A stretch of DNA of 64,000 bases from Massospora cicadina (lineage: Eukaryota; Entomophthoromycota; Entomophthoromycetes; Entomophthorales; Entomophthoraceae). The position numbers were made by a program, and so were the translations under genes. Location of the stretch: positions 124,001 through 188,000 of the forward strand of contig JAKSZP010002666.1 of the NCBI GenBank assembly GCA_022478985.1. Direction: 5' to 3'. Of the stretch, positions 46,150-57,230 are shown piece after piece; the first letter of the stretch is position 1; the number at the start of each line of letters is the position of its first letter. The notes below the pieces were generated by a model. The model was given only the letters and a program-made list of their open reading frames with translations, was not told the DNA's origin and searched no databases.

Positions 46150-47288
46150 TGTTGAAATTTTTGCCCATATTCCCAGCCTGCTAGATTACCAGGAATCGCT
46201 AGGGGATAATTCCCTAAGGCGAAGTGAATTGGAAATTGGTTGGCCTGATTTTTAGTGTAACTATGTTTGAGGGATATTAGGATAAACGCCTGGATATATC
46301 GATCAGGAATCAATCAGGACAAATACTTAAGATCTTGTTGGGCAGAGTTGCTGACAAAATAGGAGCATATGAAAGTTATTAACTATCAGGTGTACCAATT
46401 AGATTGTTCGGGTTTCATCACCAACTGATTGGGGATGAGTAGTAAGCTGTGAGGCGAGTGATGCTTCCTGCAACTATCAAATTGATCAGTTGGTGCATGA
46501 CCTGACTTAATGGGTAATAAGTCCCATCACCTAAGCAGGTTACTAGCCAAATATGGTTAGTTCGCTTGGATCAAGTGGAGAATGTTAGGGATACGTTTTC
46601 TGACTCTTTCCATTTAGGTCTTGAGGATTCTAATGACGGAATACTAGCCTGCATGGGGAAGACCATCACAGCCAAGACAAGGATGGGTGATATAACAGCA
46701 ACGGCTGCCGTTTAAATGAAGAGGTGTCAACTGAGGGTTAGACGACCAAGTCCCCACTATAAAGCCCTAGAATTCACTCCTAATAAAAACAGATAATACA
46801 ACAGCATTTAGTCAATATAGTTTACATCCAGTATATAGTTTAAGTAGTAAACTATAATAAGCTTTACATTGTTCTATTCTTCTCAAGGATATTATTGCTG
46901 TTTGTTAAAATTTAGAGACTCTTTGTGAAAAGAGTAAAGATCTGAGCGAAGATCTAGAGAAGAAGGAGAAACAATCGGGGATTGCTGCCAACTGTGTGTT
47001 GGACCAAAAGGACTGTCACCAGGGAATCTCAGAGAAGATTGGGCTGGACAGAACAAAGGAACAAATCCCTAGATCATGACATCTAAAGTATTTCAAATAG
47101 GAATACCTGCTGAGCTTGGGCTGAGATATTAGAATATACACTCAACTACGGATAATAGTCATCATAGTATAATCAACCAATAATCTATTATACTATACAA
47201 TTCAGATGAAGTGCGCAATAAATTGAACCTATGCAGTGAAAAGTTTATTGGGGTTGTTTGCTGATAAAAACTTAGGTAAATTTATACA
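46150..47288 (+). repeat. Element F, 5' LTR
   Basis: It aligns with 52662-53802 throughout (for example CTTAAGATCTTGTTGGGCAG in this copy, TTTAAGATCTTG in the other). TATAAAGCCCTAG at 46758 is the likely core promoter and is worn in the 3' copy. Confidence 0.9.
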
Positions 47289-47291
47289 AGT

Positions 47292-47303
47292 TGGTGCTCA
47301 TTA
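47292..47303 (+). other. Primer-binding site of element F
   Basis: TGGTGCTCATTA, three bases after the LTR. It shares the first 9 to 12 bases with the sites of B1, B2 and C. Confidence 0.5.
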
Positions 47304-48240
47304 ATGTGTGTAGTTGAGTAGAAAAACTTAGAACATGAGGTCCTATGAAGATGTTTCGAATTCTTGCAATATGTTACTAGGGAAAAAAGCATTAATGAAT
47401 ATAGAACGTGAAGGTGGATCATGTTCAGTGCCGTTCACCCAGCTCAGAAGTGGAGCTCTGAGTGGAGAAAATTAAAGACACTCAAGATTTTGGGAAAAGG
47501 ACTCGCAGCCTAGATTTGGAACTATCTAGAGCTGCAAAGAAACCTGTTCCACTGGACTTCTACTTGAGATGAAGAGTATCAGCAGGGCCAACTAGGGTTG
47601 AAACTAGGTCCACTGGAAATAGTTTCAAGAAACAGCATGTTCAACTCAGGTTGAGTTTGGGTCCGCTTTATATCGTCCTGAGGAGTGAGTGTTTATATGA
47701 TACATTGGATGAATTAAGAAGCATTCTGTCAAGAGGATGGGATTGCCATACCAATGTGAGATGCTGTCAAAGCAGGAAACGTTTGATCCAAGATAGGTGA
47801 GAGAATCATTTATTTCAATAACAATCATTCAATGATCAGAAGTTGGTGGAGATGAGTTCATTAATTAAAGATGAAATTGGATGAAGCTAATGAGGCCAGA
47901 ACGACCTGTGTAATTAAGGAATCGTTTACAGATCCACCAGTGGAATTACTTTCAACATTTAGGATGACCATGAAGGTCAAAAGTCGTTTTCAGGAGAAAA
48001 ATGATATGAACAATTGGACGTAACTGTTGCCTAATGAGATAAGAGGATCCAAAGCATCAGTTGCTAGAATAAGAATGAAATTAGGATCTGTTGGACGAAT
48101 ACCCAGTCAGGATTAAAGGCCTAATATTCAAGAGTATTAACCAAAGGTCTGTATAGCTAAAATGTGTAGAACAGTGCTGCCGGTCAAATAGTGAAGAAGG
48201 TCGATATTGGAAGTATTAAGCCTAAGAAAAAATAGTTGCT
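47304..48240 (+). pseudogene. Element F leader and gag region, not recognisable
   Basis: About 940 bp where gag would be expected. Frames are short (below about 60 codons) and no capsid, knuckle or protease motif can be read on the plus strand. Charged segments such as MTMKVKSRFQEKNDMNNW are the most protein-like. Gag and protease may have been deleted or mutated beyond recognition. Confidence 0.35.
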
Positions 48241-48243
48241 ATG

Positions 48244-48455
48244 TTCCCAGCGGACCTCTGAACCATTAAATGGTTATGTCCTGAGATTTTGGTCAAGTTC
48301 TAGAAGAGGACCACTGAACCAAATGGATGGTTAGATCTTAAGAGGATAAGACTTTAAACCATGATAACTGGTAGGTTTAAGTACCTAGTACCCAGTTTTG
48401 ATGAAGAGGAAAAGAAGGACCTCTGAACCTTTTTTTTTAGGTTGCAAGTCCCATT
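48244..48455. repeat. Hairpin module 1 of element F
   Basis: Four units of 45-65 bases, each of the form GGAC-N5-AACC-N7 to 10-GGTT-N2 to 4-GTCC (or worn versions). This gives a nested stem with outer arms GGAC/GTCC and inner arms AACC/GGTT. The first unit starts at 48252 (GGACCTCTGAACCATT) and the last ends at 48451 (GGTTGCAAGTCC). A second module with four units in the same order lies at 50601-50808. Confidence 0.7.
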
Positions 48456-48499
48456 GCAAAAGAAAAATACAAAAAATATATAAAATATATAAAATATCG

Positions 48500-48840
48500 A
48501 TTTTTATGGTCTATGAGTTTCGGACCTAAGTGAAGAAGAAATACTGACAACTGAATTGGGAAGATTCTACGATTTTGGGACTCTCGATGAGATGGGATTA
48601 CCAGCCAGAGTAACTAGACGTATCAACATATTGGTTGATCAAGAGCAACTCGCTGATCTGACGAAAGGCCAGTAAAAGTAGGTGCTCAAATTTTTCAAAA
48701 AGTATCAGGCAGTATTCACCCAAAAACGACCATGAATTGGAATGTGCAATAGATGTGATCCACAAGGTTGACACTGGGGAAAATCTGCCAATCAGGATGA
48801 GATGATAATTCCAGAATGAGTTGACAAGTGTATCAATCTA
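48500..48840 (+). pseudogene. Element F, start of RT region
   Basis: It reads ARVTRRINILVDQEQLADLT, then VLKFFKKYQAVFTQKRP, which is the sequence just before the RT palm in this lineage. At about 48840 it jumps straight to sequence that follows the palm (FIWDFAQIAGSLFHLLKD), so the palm with its catalytic box, some 600 bp, is gone. Confidence 0.65.
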
Positions 48841-49375
48841 TTAAGATTTATTTGGGACTTCGCCCAAATAGCTGGGTCCTTATTCCATCTGTTGAAGGAT
48901 CCAAAAAAGGAATTGTATGGAACGAAGAAGCCAAGGAATCCTTTGATGAGCTACGTGGTATCTAATAGATTCTCCAATTTTAAAACATCCGAATTTTGAT
49001 TGAAAATTTATTATATAAACAGATGCTTCATTGATGGCAATCAGGACTGTACTAAGCTAAATAGACAAACTTGGAACAAACATCCAGTGGCTTATGTGAG
49101 ATGGACACTCCCAGCTGCTGAGAGGAACTACACTGTTACTGAACATATATGCCTTGCATTCATTTATGCCTGTAAGCAGTTTCAGGTGTATATCTATAAA
49201 ATGAACTTTAAAGTGTTGAAAGACCACACTTTTTTGAATTGGCTCCACAATTTAAGAGAACCAGAAGGAAGACTGGCCTGATGGATACTTAGGCTACAGG
49301 CTTATAATTATGAGAATTTCCACCAAGTGGGGTTTCTCACCAGAATGTGGATGGCTTATTGCAGTTACCAATGTT
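48841..49375 (+). pseudogene. Element F RNase H
   Basis: After the deletion junction come the connecting segment (AGSLFHLLKDPKKELYGTKK) and a frame at 49000-49281 with NKHPVAYVRWTLPAAERNYT, CLAFIYACKQFQVYIY, VLKDHTFLNWLHNL and REPEGRLA. These match the RNase H end in A1 (SLYWLQNFKGPEGRLTQ). The first strand with the catalytic Asp is damaged (YINRCFIDGNQD). Confidence 0.75.
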
Positions 49376-50580
49376 CTAGATGGTATATCCACAGGAAGAT
49401 GAGCTATTCCAGAGATTAGTTGATGGAGAAGTTGGTAATGAGCCCCAAGAAATCCCAGGTGAGATTTGGAAAACAATAGAAAACACCAAGGCAATGGATG
49501 GACAAGTATTTAAGATAATTAATGGGAAGCGGTTATTATTCCTGGAGCCATCAGAAAGAGCAGCTAACATGCAAGCGGCTCATAAGGTTGTCGGGCATGG
49601 ATGCATGAGAAAAATAATTGTATTTGCCAGTACTACTGGAGTGTCCATCAACTATAATGTCACCGACTATCTAAATTGTTGCTTGGAGTGCCAGCTGCAC
49701 AAACCACATAAGAATACAACTGGATACCGACTGGTCTGCCCTGGATTTGCCTGGCATATGGTGTCCAAAAATGTTATGGGACCGCTGACAATGAGCACAG
49801 GGGGAGACAGGTACTTCATAGTGTAATAGACCATCTGATGATATGGGTCAAGATGAAAGCCTTAATGAAAGTAGAAGCGACCAGTACCCTGAGGTTCATC
49901 CTGGATCAAGTAGTATATAGACATGGATGTCCGCAGGTCCTTCTTAGCAATAATGGGACAAACTTCACGTCTAGTGAGATCCCATGATTGAATGAGATAA
50001 TGGTGATCAGAGGAGTTGTGTCTGTACCCTACAAGCCAGAGACAAACGGACTGGTAGAACGATTGAATGGAACGCTGGCCATGACGCTGATGAAGCTGGT
50101 CGCAGAAGAACTTCCACGTGGGGAATGTAATTGGGTTCAGTGATGTTCACCTACAATATCAGTTATCATACAGAGATGGGAAAAACGCCATTTGAGTTGT
50201 TATGTGGGAGGAAAGCCGTGTTGCCACCGATTTTATACTCAGTGGTGGAACTAACGTCAGGGATGAGTGCCAAACAGTGCTTGACCAACTGAAAAATATC
50301 CCGATCAATATTTAATTGCAAGCATTTGATACTACATTGAAGAAAAGGATATGTGTGAAATTGATGGACGATAAGAACAGACCAGACTTAGCAGAATATT
50401 GAATAGGCGAAAGAGTAGCCTATTTCAATATGCATGGTTTCAGAAGAAGAAAATAGATGCGTTGTGTTCAGGTCCGTTTTAAATTATTGTCAAGACGGCA
50501 ACTGATGCTTACTCCATCAAGAATCTCTTGTATGGAAGAGTTGTGAATCGAGTCCATGCTAAGCATCTAAAGTGATGGAT
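49376..50580 (+). pseudogene. Element F integrase
   Basis: The frame 49380-49826 carries the zinc-binding end (AAHKVVGHGC, then CCLECQLHKPH) and [15 protein letters not shown]. Continuing in other frames: [36 protein letters not shown] with the second Asp changed to Asn, and TNGLVERLNGTLAM with Glu kept. The C-terminal end is VVNRVHAKHLK near 50570. No chromodomain. Confidence 0.85.
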
Positions 50581-50600
50581 TGATGAATAAAAATAAAAAC

Positions 50601-50808
50601 GTTCCCAAAGGACTGATGAACCATTAAGCTGGTCATGTCCTGATTATTAGGTAAAGTCCAAAAACGGACCTCTGAACCATTCTAGATGGCTAAGTCTGAA
50701 ACAAGGACCTCTGGACCATAGAAAACTGGCAGGTTTAAGTATCCAGGACCCAGTTTGGGGGAAAATAAAAAGATGGACCGCAGAACTGAAACAAGGTCAA
50801 GTCCCATG
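50601..50808. repeat. Hairpin module 2 of element F
   Basis: Second copy of the four-unit hairpin array of 48244-48455, beginning 20 or so bases after the end of integrase. Units begin near 50609, 50665, 50704 and 50774. The lead-in GTTCCC and the AGGTTTAAGTA segment in the third unit are the same as in module 1, so the two modules arose by duplication. Confidence 0.7.
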
Positions 50809-50908
50809 AAAAAAAGAAGAATAAAGATAAAAAATTGATAAAAAATATTGGAAAAAAATATAAACTGCACAGAGAAAAAGACAATATAATTTTATAAAAT
50901 TTATTTTA

Positions 50909-52545
50909 TTAATTGTCCTTGATATGGTGATGATTCCACCTATGTCGCCTCTTGGAGGAGAGAGGATGGATCGCGGTAGGAATGAACAACCTGTCAAAAT
51001 TGATATGAGGTTGGATGCCTGCGAGGGCTAGACCTACACAAAACCACATTATTTGAGCGGATGCAGAGCCCTGTGAGAAAGCAACTAGTGGAAGGGAAAT
51101 TGAAATGTTGGAAGAAGCCAATTTTGAAACCCCAAAGTGGGGAGGAAAGTAACAGTATAAGAAGAAATAGTTGGCAAATAACCCCAAGTAATACTGATCT
51201 GGTGCCAGAGCTGGAAGATTATTCTTGAGCACCTGATGATGGGCTTCATCAAGAACACCAGACATAGGGGCTGGCAGCAGACAAGGGATTCTTGATGGAG
51301 GTTGCCAAATCATGCCTCCTACTAACGCCATCAGTGAAAGATATTGAATGGGAGCACCAAAGAAGAGATAGTCATGCAAGGAGAAAATGGCATCCTGAAA
51401 GTGATGACTATGGGCTTCTAGGAAGCTGAAGCTGAAGGAATGGTGAAGCCAGGGAGAGGCTGAAAGCCTCATGGACCAACATCAAAGAGCTTGGCCAGCA
51501 AAGCAAAGAGCATAAGAGCGATATATCCTGATCTAGGATGTTCTCAAGAATGGAGGAATTCAGTACTAGGGACAAAGCCTCGGTGACATGGGCCTAGAGT
51601 TCAGTGTAAGGGAGCTCAAAATGAATACTGTTACCAATGGTGAGCTTGGTAGCCAGAACAGCGGGTTTGTAGTATTGTCCGAGTTGGAATAAGAAACTCA
51701 GGAAGCAGGTCTGACCCAGAAAGAAAAGAGTTATCAAGAGAAAATGGTATAATACCTGAAACATCCACAACGATGGTCAGTGCATCAGCGAAAGGAGCTG
51801 AATTCAGGAGAGTATTAAAATTAACTCTAGAATTGAAGACAGAGGAAGAATTGGCCAAGAGTTGTTTAAAGTGATTGCAAGCCTGGTTTTGCAGGGGTTA
51901 ATTACCATTTCTGGTAATTTGATGGAAGGAGTAGTTGCTGGTACCAGATTAGGCATATGAGTCCTGGAAGGACCATAGGAGAGGTTCCAACACGCATCCC
52001 AACTCATCTGCTGGAAGAGCCAAAGATCTTGATCAGACAAACTATTTAGATGCTGCTGGTATCACGACTTGGAATCTGAAATATGAGCTAGATGTTAGGG
52101 GGATGTTGGACTTATATGGAAGTTGACATTATGTCTGTATAATCAATTAATCTAAAAACTTGGAAAAAATTAATCTCAAAACTACTGGGATAAGCTCTCC
52201 AAGAGAAGTATTAGGAATGACTTGAGACAAGAGGTTATGAGAGAAATAACAAGGGCGAACAAAAATAATTATTCTTAATTAAACCATGAACAAACATCAA
52301 CGGCAAGAGTCTCCTGTATAGGATGGGGAGAAAATCAGGAAATCAAGGACGCCGGACCAAGAATCATGAATATGACAGTGGTTCATAATCCCTGAAGGGG
52401 GAAAATTGGATCCCAGGGCTAATATTGTCACAAATAAATCAATCAGCCCAGTATGAAAGTAGATTGCGGGGACCACAATCTGAGTAGGTGGTAGCAAGGA
52501 GGAAGAGGAAGAGCGCCTCATGCTGAAATTTTTCCTGAGAAGCAT
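50909..52545 (-). pseudogene. Antisense open region in the 3' part of F
   Basis: On the minus strand, from about 52545 to 50909, long frames follow each other: 52545-52297 (SSSSLLPPTQIVVPAIYFHT), 52040-51804 (LWLFQQMSWDACWNLSY), 51858-51631 and a 187-codon frame at 51472-50909 (ISLPLVAFSQGSASAQIMWF). Composition is protein-like, with Trp, Cys and Met. There are at least three breaks. The plus strand shows no pol or gag match here. It lies between the second hairpin module and the 3' LTR. I do not recognise the protein. Known analogues are antisense frames in some plant Ty3/gypsy elements, and an env-like gene is unlikely because it is antisense. Confidence 0.45.
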
Positions 52546-52661
52546 TGAGTATTAATGATCATACTCCACTTGAGCTAATGAAGTATTTGACTGAGTATCT
52601 GAAGTGGTGAGCTCATGCCCTGGTCATTTTCTCACTAGAAATCTAGGCAAGAGGGGGTATG

Positions 52662-53802
52662 TGTTGGGTTTTTGACCATATTCCCAAAGTTCTAGATTAC
52701 TAGGAATTGCCAGGGGATAATTCCCTAAGGCGAAATAAATTGGAATCAGTTGGCCCAAATTTTGGAGTAATAACATTCAGGGGATTTTAGGATATTCACC
52801 TGGTTGTATCCATTAGGGATCAATCCGGACAAATATTTAAGATCTTGTTGGGCAGAGTTGCTGACATAATAGGAGCATATGAAAGTTATTAACAATCAGG
52901 TGTACCAATTAGATTGATCTGGGTTTCATCACCAACTGATTGGGAATGAGTAGCAAGTTGTGAGGCGAATGATGCTTCCTGCAACTAGCAAATTGATCAG
53001 TTGGTGCATGACCTGACTTAATGGGTAATAAGTCTCATTAACTAAGCAGGTCACTAGCTAAATATGGTTGGTTTGCTTAAATTGAGAGGAAAATATTTGG
53101 GACACATTTTCTGACTCTTTCCATTTAGGTCTTGAGGATGTCAAATGATGAGATCCTATCCAGGATGGGAAGACCATCACTGCTAAGATGAGGATGGGTG
53201 ATTCAATGGCAACGGCTGCCATTTCATCAAAGAGGTGTCAACCAAGGGTTATACAACCGAATCCCCAAAATAAAGCCCTAGAATTCACTCCTAATAAATA
53301 CAGATAATACAACAATATTTAGTTAATATAGTTTTCATCCAGTATATAGTTTAAGTAGTAAGCTATCATCAGCTTTCCATTATTATAACCTTCTCAATGA
53401 TATTATTGCTGTGTGATATAATTGGGAGACTTTTTGTGAAAAGAGTAAAGATCTTAGTGAAGATATAGAGAAGAAGGAGTCACAATTGAGGATTGCTGCC
53501 GACTGTGTGTTGGACTGTAGAGACTGTCACTAGGGAATTTCAGAGAAGATTGGGATTGACAGAACGAGGGAATGATTCCCTAGATCATGAAATCTCAAAT
53601 ATTTCAAGTGGGAATACTAGCCAAGCGTTGGGCCAAGATATAATAATTAACACTTAACTATGGATAATAGTCATCATACTATTATCAAAAAAGTAACTTA
53701 ATATACTATACAGCGCAGACGAAGTGAACAATAAGCCAAACCTGTTCAGTAAAAGTGTATTGGGGTTGTTTGCTGATATTAACCCTTTAGTAAATTTTTA
53801 CA
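52662..53802 (+). repeat. Element F, 3' LTR
   Basis: 1141 bp, TGTTGGGTTTTTGACC to TTTTTACA. E coding sequence resumes right after. Confidence 0.9.
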
Positions 53803-54140
53803 TAAGGTTACTGTTCCCGCAGATCCTGAGACAATTGTAATTGAAATATAGAGGAGTCTGAAGTAGAAAACATCCTAGCATCCCACAAGACCTGACGGTC
53901 CATTCAGTACTTTATGGCCTGGAAAGGTTATCCAGCCTACAAGAACAGTTAGGTTAAGGCCCACAATTGCACTAACTGCATGGAACTGGTTGAAACATTT
54001 CATGAGTCCCACCTTGATGCTCCCCGCCCCCCTCAAAAAAATAACCACGACTGTAATGGCAATCAAATTGCCCAAAGCGCACAAAAATGTGTCCCTGTGC
54101 AGTTTCCCTGCGGTGGTGCCCATCCTTTGGAAAAAGAAAA
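53803..54140 (+). pseudogene. Element E chromodomain
   Basis: It continues the integrase of E after F: KVTVPADPETIVIE, then EVENILASHK, QYFMAWKGYPAYKNS and CMELVETFHESHLDAPRPP. This is the order of a chromodomain at the end of a chromovirus integrase (family: EVExIL, YLVKWKGY, WEP, then ELVxEFHxxHP). One frameshift and two stops interrupt it. The aromatic positions are partly kept (F, W, Y). Confidence 0.8.
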
Positions 54141-54146
54141 GGGTAA

Positions 54147-55573
54147 TGTAAATCCTGGGTGACGTCTCCTGTGCATGAATCAGGCTATCTTCCCATTTAC
54201 GAGTAAAAAGCGTCTGAAGGGGTGGCTGTACCCCTCATTACCCAAGGTAACCTCGCCCACGTGGTAGACAAGCGCTGGGTAACAGCTCTCCCTCTTCAGA
54301 TTCCTCCCCTGATTCCATGCTCAACTCAGCTGAACTTGTCTGCCAGATATTGAAAATCTGCACCAAGATCATGAAAGTGAAGTCATTTGGGTTAAAACTT
54401 ATTAAAATTAAGACCAGTGATCAGAAACCACATAGTCAAAAAGGGATGAAGATTGAATTATCAGCTGAAATTGATGATGGTTTCAATTTGGCTAGCAGTG
54501 CAATCATAAAAACTAATCCCATCTCAAAATTATTGGCGATAATCCCCAATGTGCAGGTAGTACCATTGGAAACCATCGACAATAGTTCAAAGCTCCCATC
54601 TGGCAAATTGGGAGTTGTTGTCAATGCAATTCTTTTGACCAAACAAATGGCCCAGCGACTGGGTATGAGCAGGTTCAGCATCCTGAATCTGTTTCCAATC
54701 AATTGGGACCGCCCCTACATGGGGTGGCCCTGAGGAATTCCCGTTGCTCATCAGGCCAGACGTCATTACACCAACTTCTGCAAACAAAGTTGAGCCCCAG
54801 TTCAGGTGTTTGAGGTTGAACCAACAGTGACTCAGCCTTTAACTGAATCCTTCTATGTCAGTTCCCATTGAGCTTAACTTCCCCCTTCCCTAAAAATTCG
54901 CCAGTTAGGTCAAAGTTGAGAGACCTGATCCCTGCTTGTTCCCACATCAATTGACCACTATTAAAACAATTGCACTGCACCGAGAAAATTGTTGGTAGAT
55001 TTTATTCACTTTCCTTTCAGAAAAATTCTGCCGCTAAAACTATCAATTTCTACTTTATTAATATCCTTCTGGCCATATTACTGATGGCTTTACTCTGGTG
55101 GCCTGTCAGTCCCTATGCCGGATGGGCTTTACCAGTATTGATGATTACTATGACTCCTACCATCGTCAACTGGATTCAGCGAGCCAGATACTTCTGGCAA
55201 TTCACTTCCTTATTTTGACTATACGCCATCAATATACTGAGATCTTGTGGCCTTACCTTCACCATTTCCTTACAAGGATCTGCCCATTGTCTCCTCAGCT
55301 GTAATGAACTCACCCACCGGTAACCCTGTAGAGACTATCCCAGTGGTACATCACCTGTAGAAAGACCTCAAGTGTCTGGGTTTGTCTCAATTTGGTTCGT
55401 TTTTAGGTTGCTATTCACAACTGCCCTACACCAACGTTTTATCATTTCTCAATTCACAGCTCCATACAACATCATACGTGCAGCAATGCCTTTGGAATTC
55501 TGGCTTGCTTTTTGGGTACTCACACATCCCGACTGGCAGGCTGGTATAAATTTCTTCTGTCATTTTCATGACA
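54147..55573 (+). repeat. Element E, 3' LTR
   Basis: 1427 bp, TGTAAATCCTGGG to TTTTCATGACA, partner of 40611-42029. The open frame at 54317-54733 lies inside it and has no known match. Confidence 0.9.
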
Positions 55574-56198
55574 CTTCTTGACAATTAAAATGAAAGATTC
55601 CACCTCAGCTTCATATATTGTTGCACAGGAATTAAAATCAGCAACGTCGAATAGAGCCTCCTTTATGCCACAGATTGTTTTGTGAGAGCGTTTTACTGAA
55701 ATGATATGCTAGGCTAAGAAGGGTTGAGAATCTAACTCAGTTAACTTGGCAGCGATAGCATCATCTAGGGGTAACATGTTAGATGATGACGACCTTTGTG
55801 CAGAGAAGAAAAATTGCTCAGCAAAACCTGCAGAAGTTTCGTCCTCAATATACTTAGGCGCATAAATGTCTGTTTATCCATGTTAAGAATCAGCTTATAA
55901 CCAAATTTAGCCAAGAGAGCCTCTTTAACCACTGCCCGGGTATTCACTTTTCCATATTTGAACTATCATTTCTTGTGCCAAGAGACTTAAGCAAGGAATG
56001 ATGTGTTAAAATTTTTGTTTATCACTAGCGTCCTGAATAACAACTTCATTACATACAAATAGGAAGCTATGATACCTTCCCCAGGGGTGTACTTGTCTTT
56101 GAGAGGGAGTTTAAAGGGGCGCTGCTCCAGCCCTTTAAGACGGGATAAGGCGATGGTGAGTTGCTTTTCAAGAGCGACTATTCTTGATGTACAGGTTT
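55574..56198 (-). pseudogene. Element B2 gag, N-terminal part
   Basis: The minus-strand frame 56247-55987 has a coiled-coil-like stretch (RIVALEKQLTIALSRLKGLE) and then KDKYTPGEGIIASYLYVMKL, the counterpart of KDKFIPGEGSIASILYIYEV in B1. Frame 55947-55765 continues the capsid (VVKEALLAKFGYKLIL). Compared with B1 the coiled-coil N-terminus is much shorter. E cuts the gene at 55573. Confidence 0.75.
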
Positions 56199-56216
56199 CC
56201 CCTGTAATGAGCACCA
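56199..56216 (-). other. Primer-binding site of B2
   Basis: Minus-strand TGGTGCTCATTACAGGGG, three bases inside the LTR. Confidence 0.65.
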
Positions 56217-56219
56217 TTT

Positions 56220-56960
56220 TGTAGAAATCCAGCTTTTCTGTGCTCACTGGTGCTTACGCAGCTGGATCTCACAGGAGTTTACTAATTTTGATAATTTTAC
56301 ATTAATAAAATACTTGGGTTTTTAAGAGTTTTTATTAACGCAAGTTAAGAAAGGAAAAGCGATCCCCTCAATCCAACTGAACTATATAAAAAGTATGAAG
56401 GGTCGGAGGGAATTTACTAGTAAGTTTGGTACAGCTTGTATTGTCCAAATTAGGAATATGATAATGCAGCTTATTGGAGCTCAGAATATTCACTTCATTT
56501 TGGCTTGATGATAGCAGGGGGATTACTATTGGCTAAAAGGTACCCATGAGGTGGCGATTTTATAAACTTCAGAAAATCCCTAAACAAGAAACTTTATTTC
56601 ACCTTGGGGGAAACCCACCAAGCCTATAAAAGGGGGTGGATTTCGCATATGTGCTTTGAAGGACCTGATTGTGGTTGAGGACATACTTTCTGATGGTCAT
56701 CCCATGGTCTGTCTTGTGGTCAGAGTAATCTGGCTGCTCAATAATATGTTTAATGCCCACGCAGAATTTAAAATGGTGTTACCTCAAGTAATGGAGGTCT
56801 ACCAAGAATCGACTAGGTCTTTTAGCCAATATCATCGTTATTATCATTTAAGTCAATAGTAACATCATTGCAAACTTGTAAATGGCTAACATTTCCCTTT
56901 TTCGGCAGATTTTGACACAATACATTTTTCTTTTGCAACTGGGAAGTTAAATGTCTTACA
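56220..56960 (-). repeat. Element B2, 5' LTR
   Basis: 741 bp, plus-strand ends TGTAGAAATCCAGC and TGTCTTACA. It is followed by GGCGC, the right copy of the duplication. Confidence 0.9.
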
Positions 56961-57230
56961 GGCGCCCAGTAAGCATAGTTTCCTTAATTTGGTGGTAAAG
57001 TAGACCTTAAAACCTGATCTAAAACCAAATTGGTGTTGAGACTGCTGGAGCGTAAAGCACGGTCTCTGAAGGAGTGTACAGCGTTCTACCTATGCAGTTT
57101 TTTAACTGCCATGGTACTCTGACGATAGTACTACCAATAATAATTGTGACCTGTTAATTGGAACTAATTTTATGTGAAACTTCAGGGTTTCATTATTACA
57201 AAGGAGAAAATCTTCAAAAATGGGTCATTG
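56961..57230 (+). pseudogene. Element A2 protease
   Basis: It resumes A2 after B2: GAPVSIVS is the end of the active-site loop, whose first residues lie left of B2 at 35805-35816. NNNCDLLIGTNFM near 57140 is the second-strand motif. It matches A1 28486-28720. Confidence 0.7.

Larger units (their letters stand above)
46150..53802 (+). mobile_element. Element F: RT-deleted Ty3/gypsy element
   Basis: LTRs 46150-47288 (1139 bp) and 52662-53802 (1141 bp), starting TGTTG and ending in TTTNTACA, with a purine tract AGAGGGGGTA before the 3' LTR and a primer site at 47292. Flanks TCAGG (46145-46149) and TAAGG (53803-53807) fit a 5-bp duplication with one change. The internal part holds a poorly recognised leader, RNase H and integrase, two hairpin modules and an antisense open region. 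The RT core is missing. Confidence 0.85.
40611..55573 (+). mobile_element. Element E: chromovirus (Ty3/gypsy) with F inside
   Basis: LTRs 40611-42029 (1419 bp) and 54147-55573 (1427 bp) enclose gag, protease, RT, RNase H, integrase and a chromodomain. It is the same family as D. A purine tract GAAAAAGAAAAGGGTAA precedes the 3' LTR. Flanks are CTCTT and CTTCT, too different to be sure of a duplication. F is inserted between integrase and chromodomain. E lies in the gag of B2. Confidence 0.85.
35817..56960 (-). mobile_element. Element B2: Ty3/gypsy retrotransposon with E inside
   Basis: LTRs 35817-36556 (740 bp) and 56220-56960 (741 bp) are flanked by a perfect GGCGC duplication at 35812-35816 and 56961-56965. 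Gene order on the minus strand is gag, protease, dUTPase-like, RT, RNase H, integrase, as in B1. Protein blocks match B1 closely while the LTRs have diverged, so B1 and B2 are subfamilies. E is inserted in gag (40611-55573). The insertion point in A2 is inside the protease active-site codons. Confidence 0.9.

Noticed and set aside
54317..54733. 138-codon open frame as a gene
   Set aside because: It is inside the E 3' LTR. The 5' LTR copy of the same stretch is interrupted, and no domain is seen.
40611..55573. The two similar 1.4-kb stretches as a segmental duplication of a host gene
   Set aside because: They have TG...CA-type ends, a purine tract, and gag-pol of one element between them, so they are LTRs.
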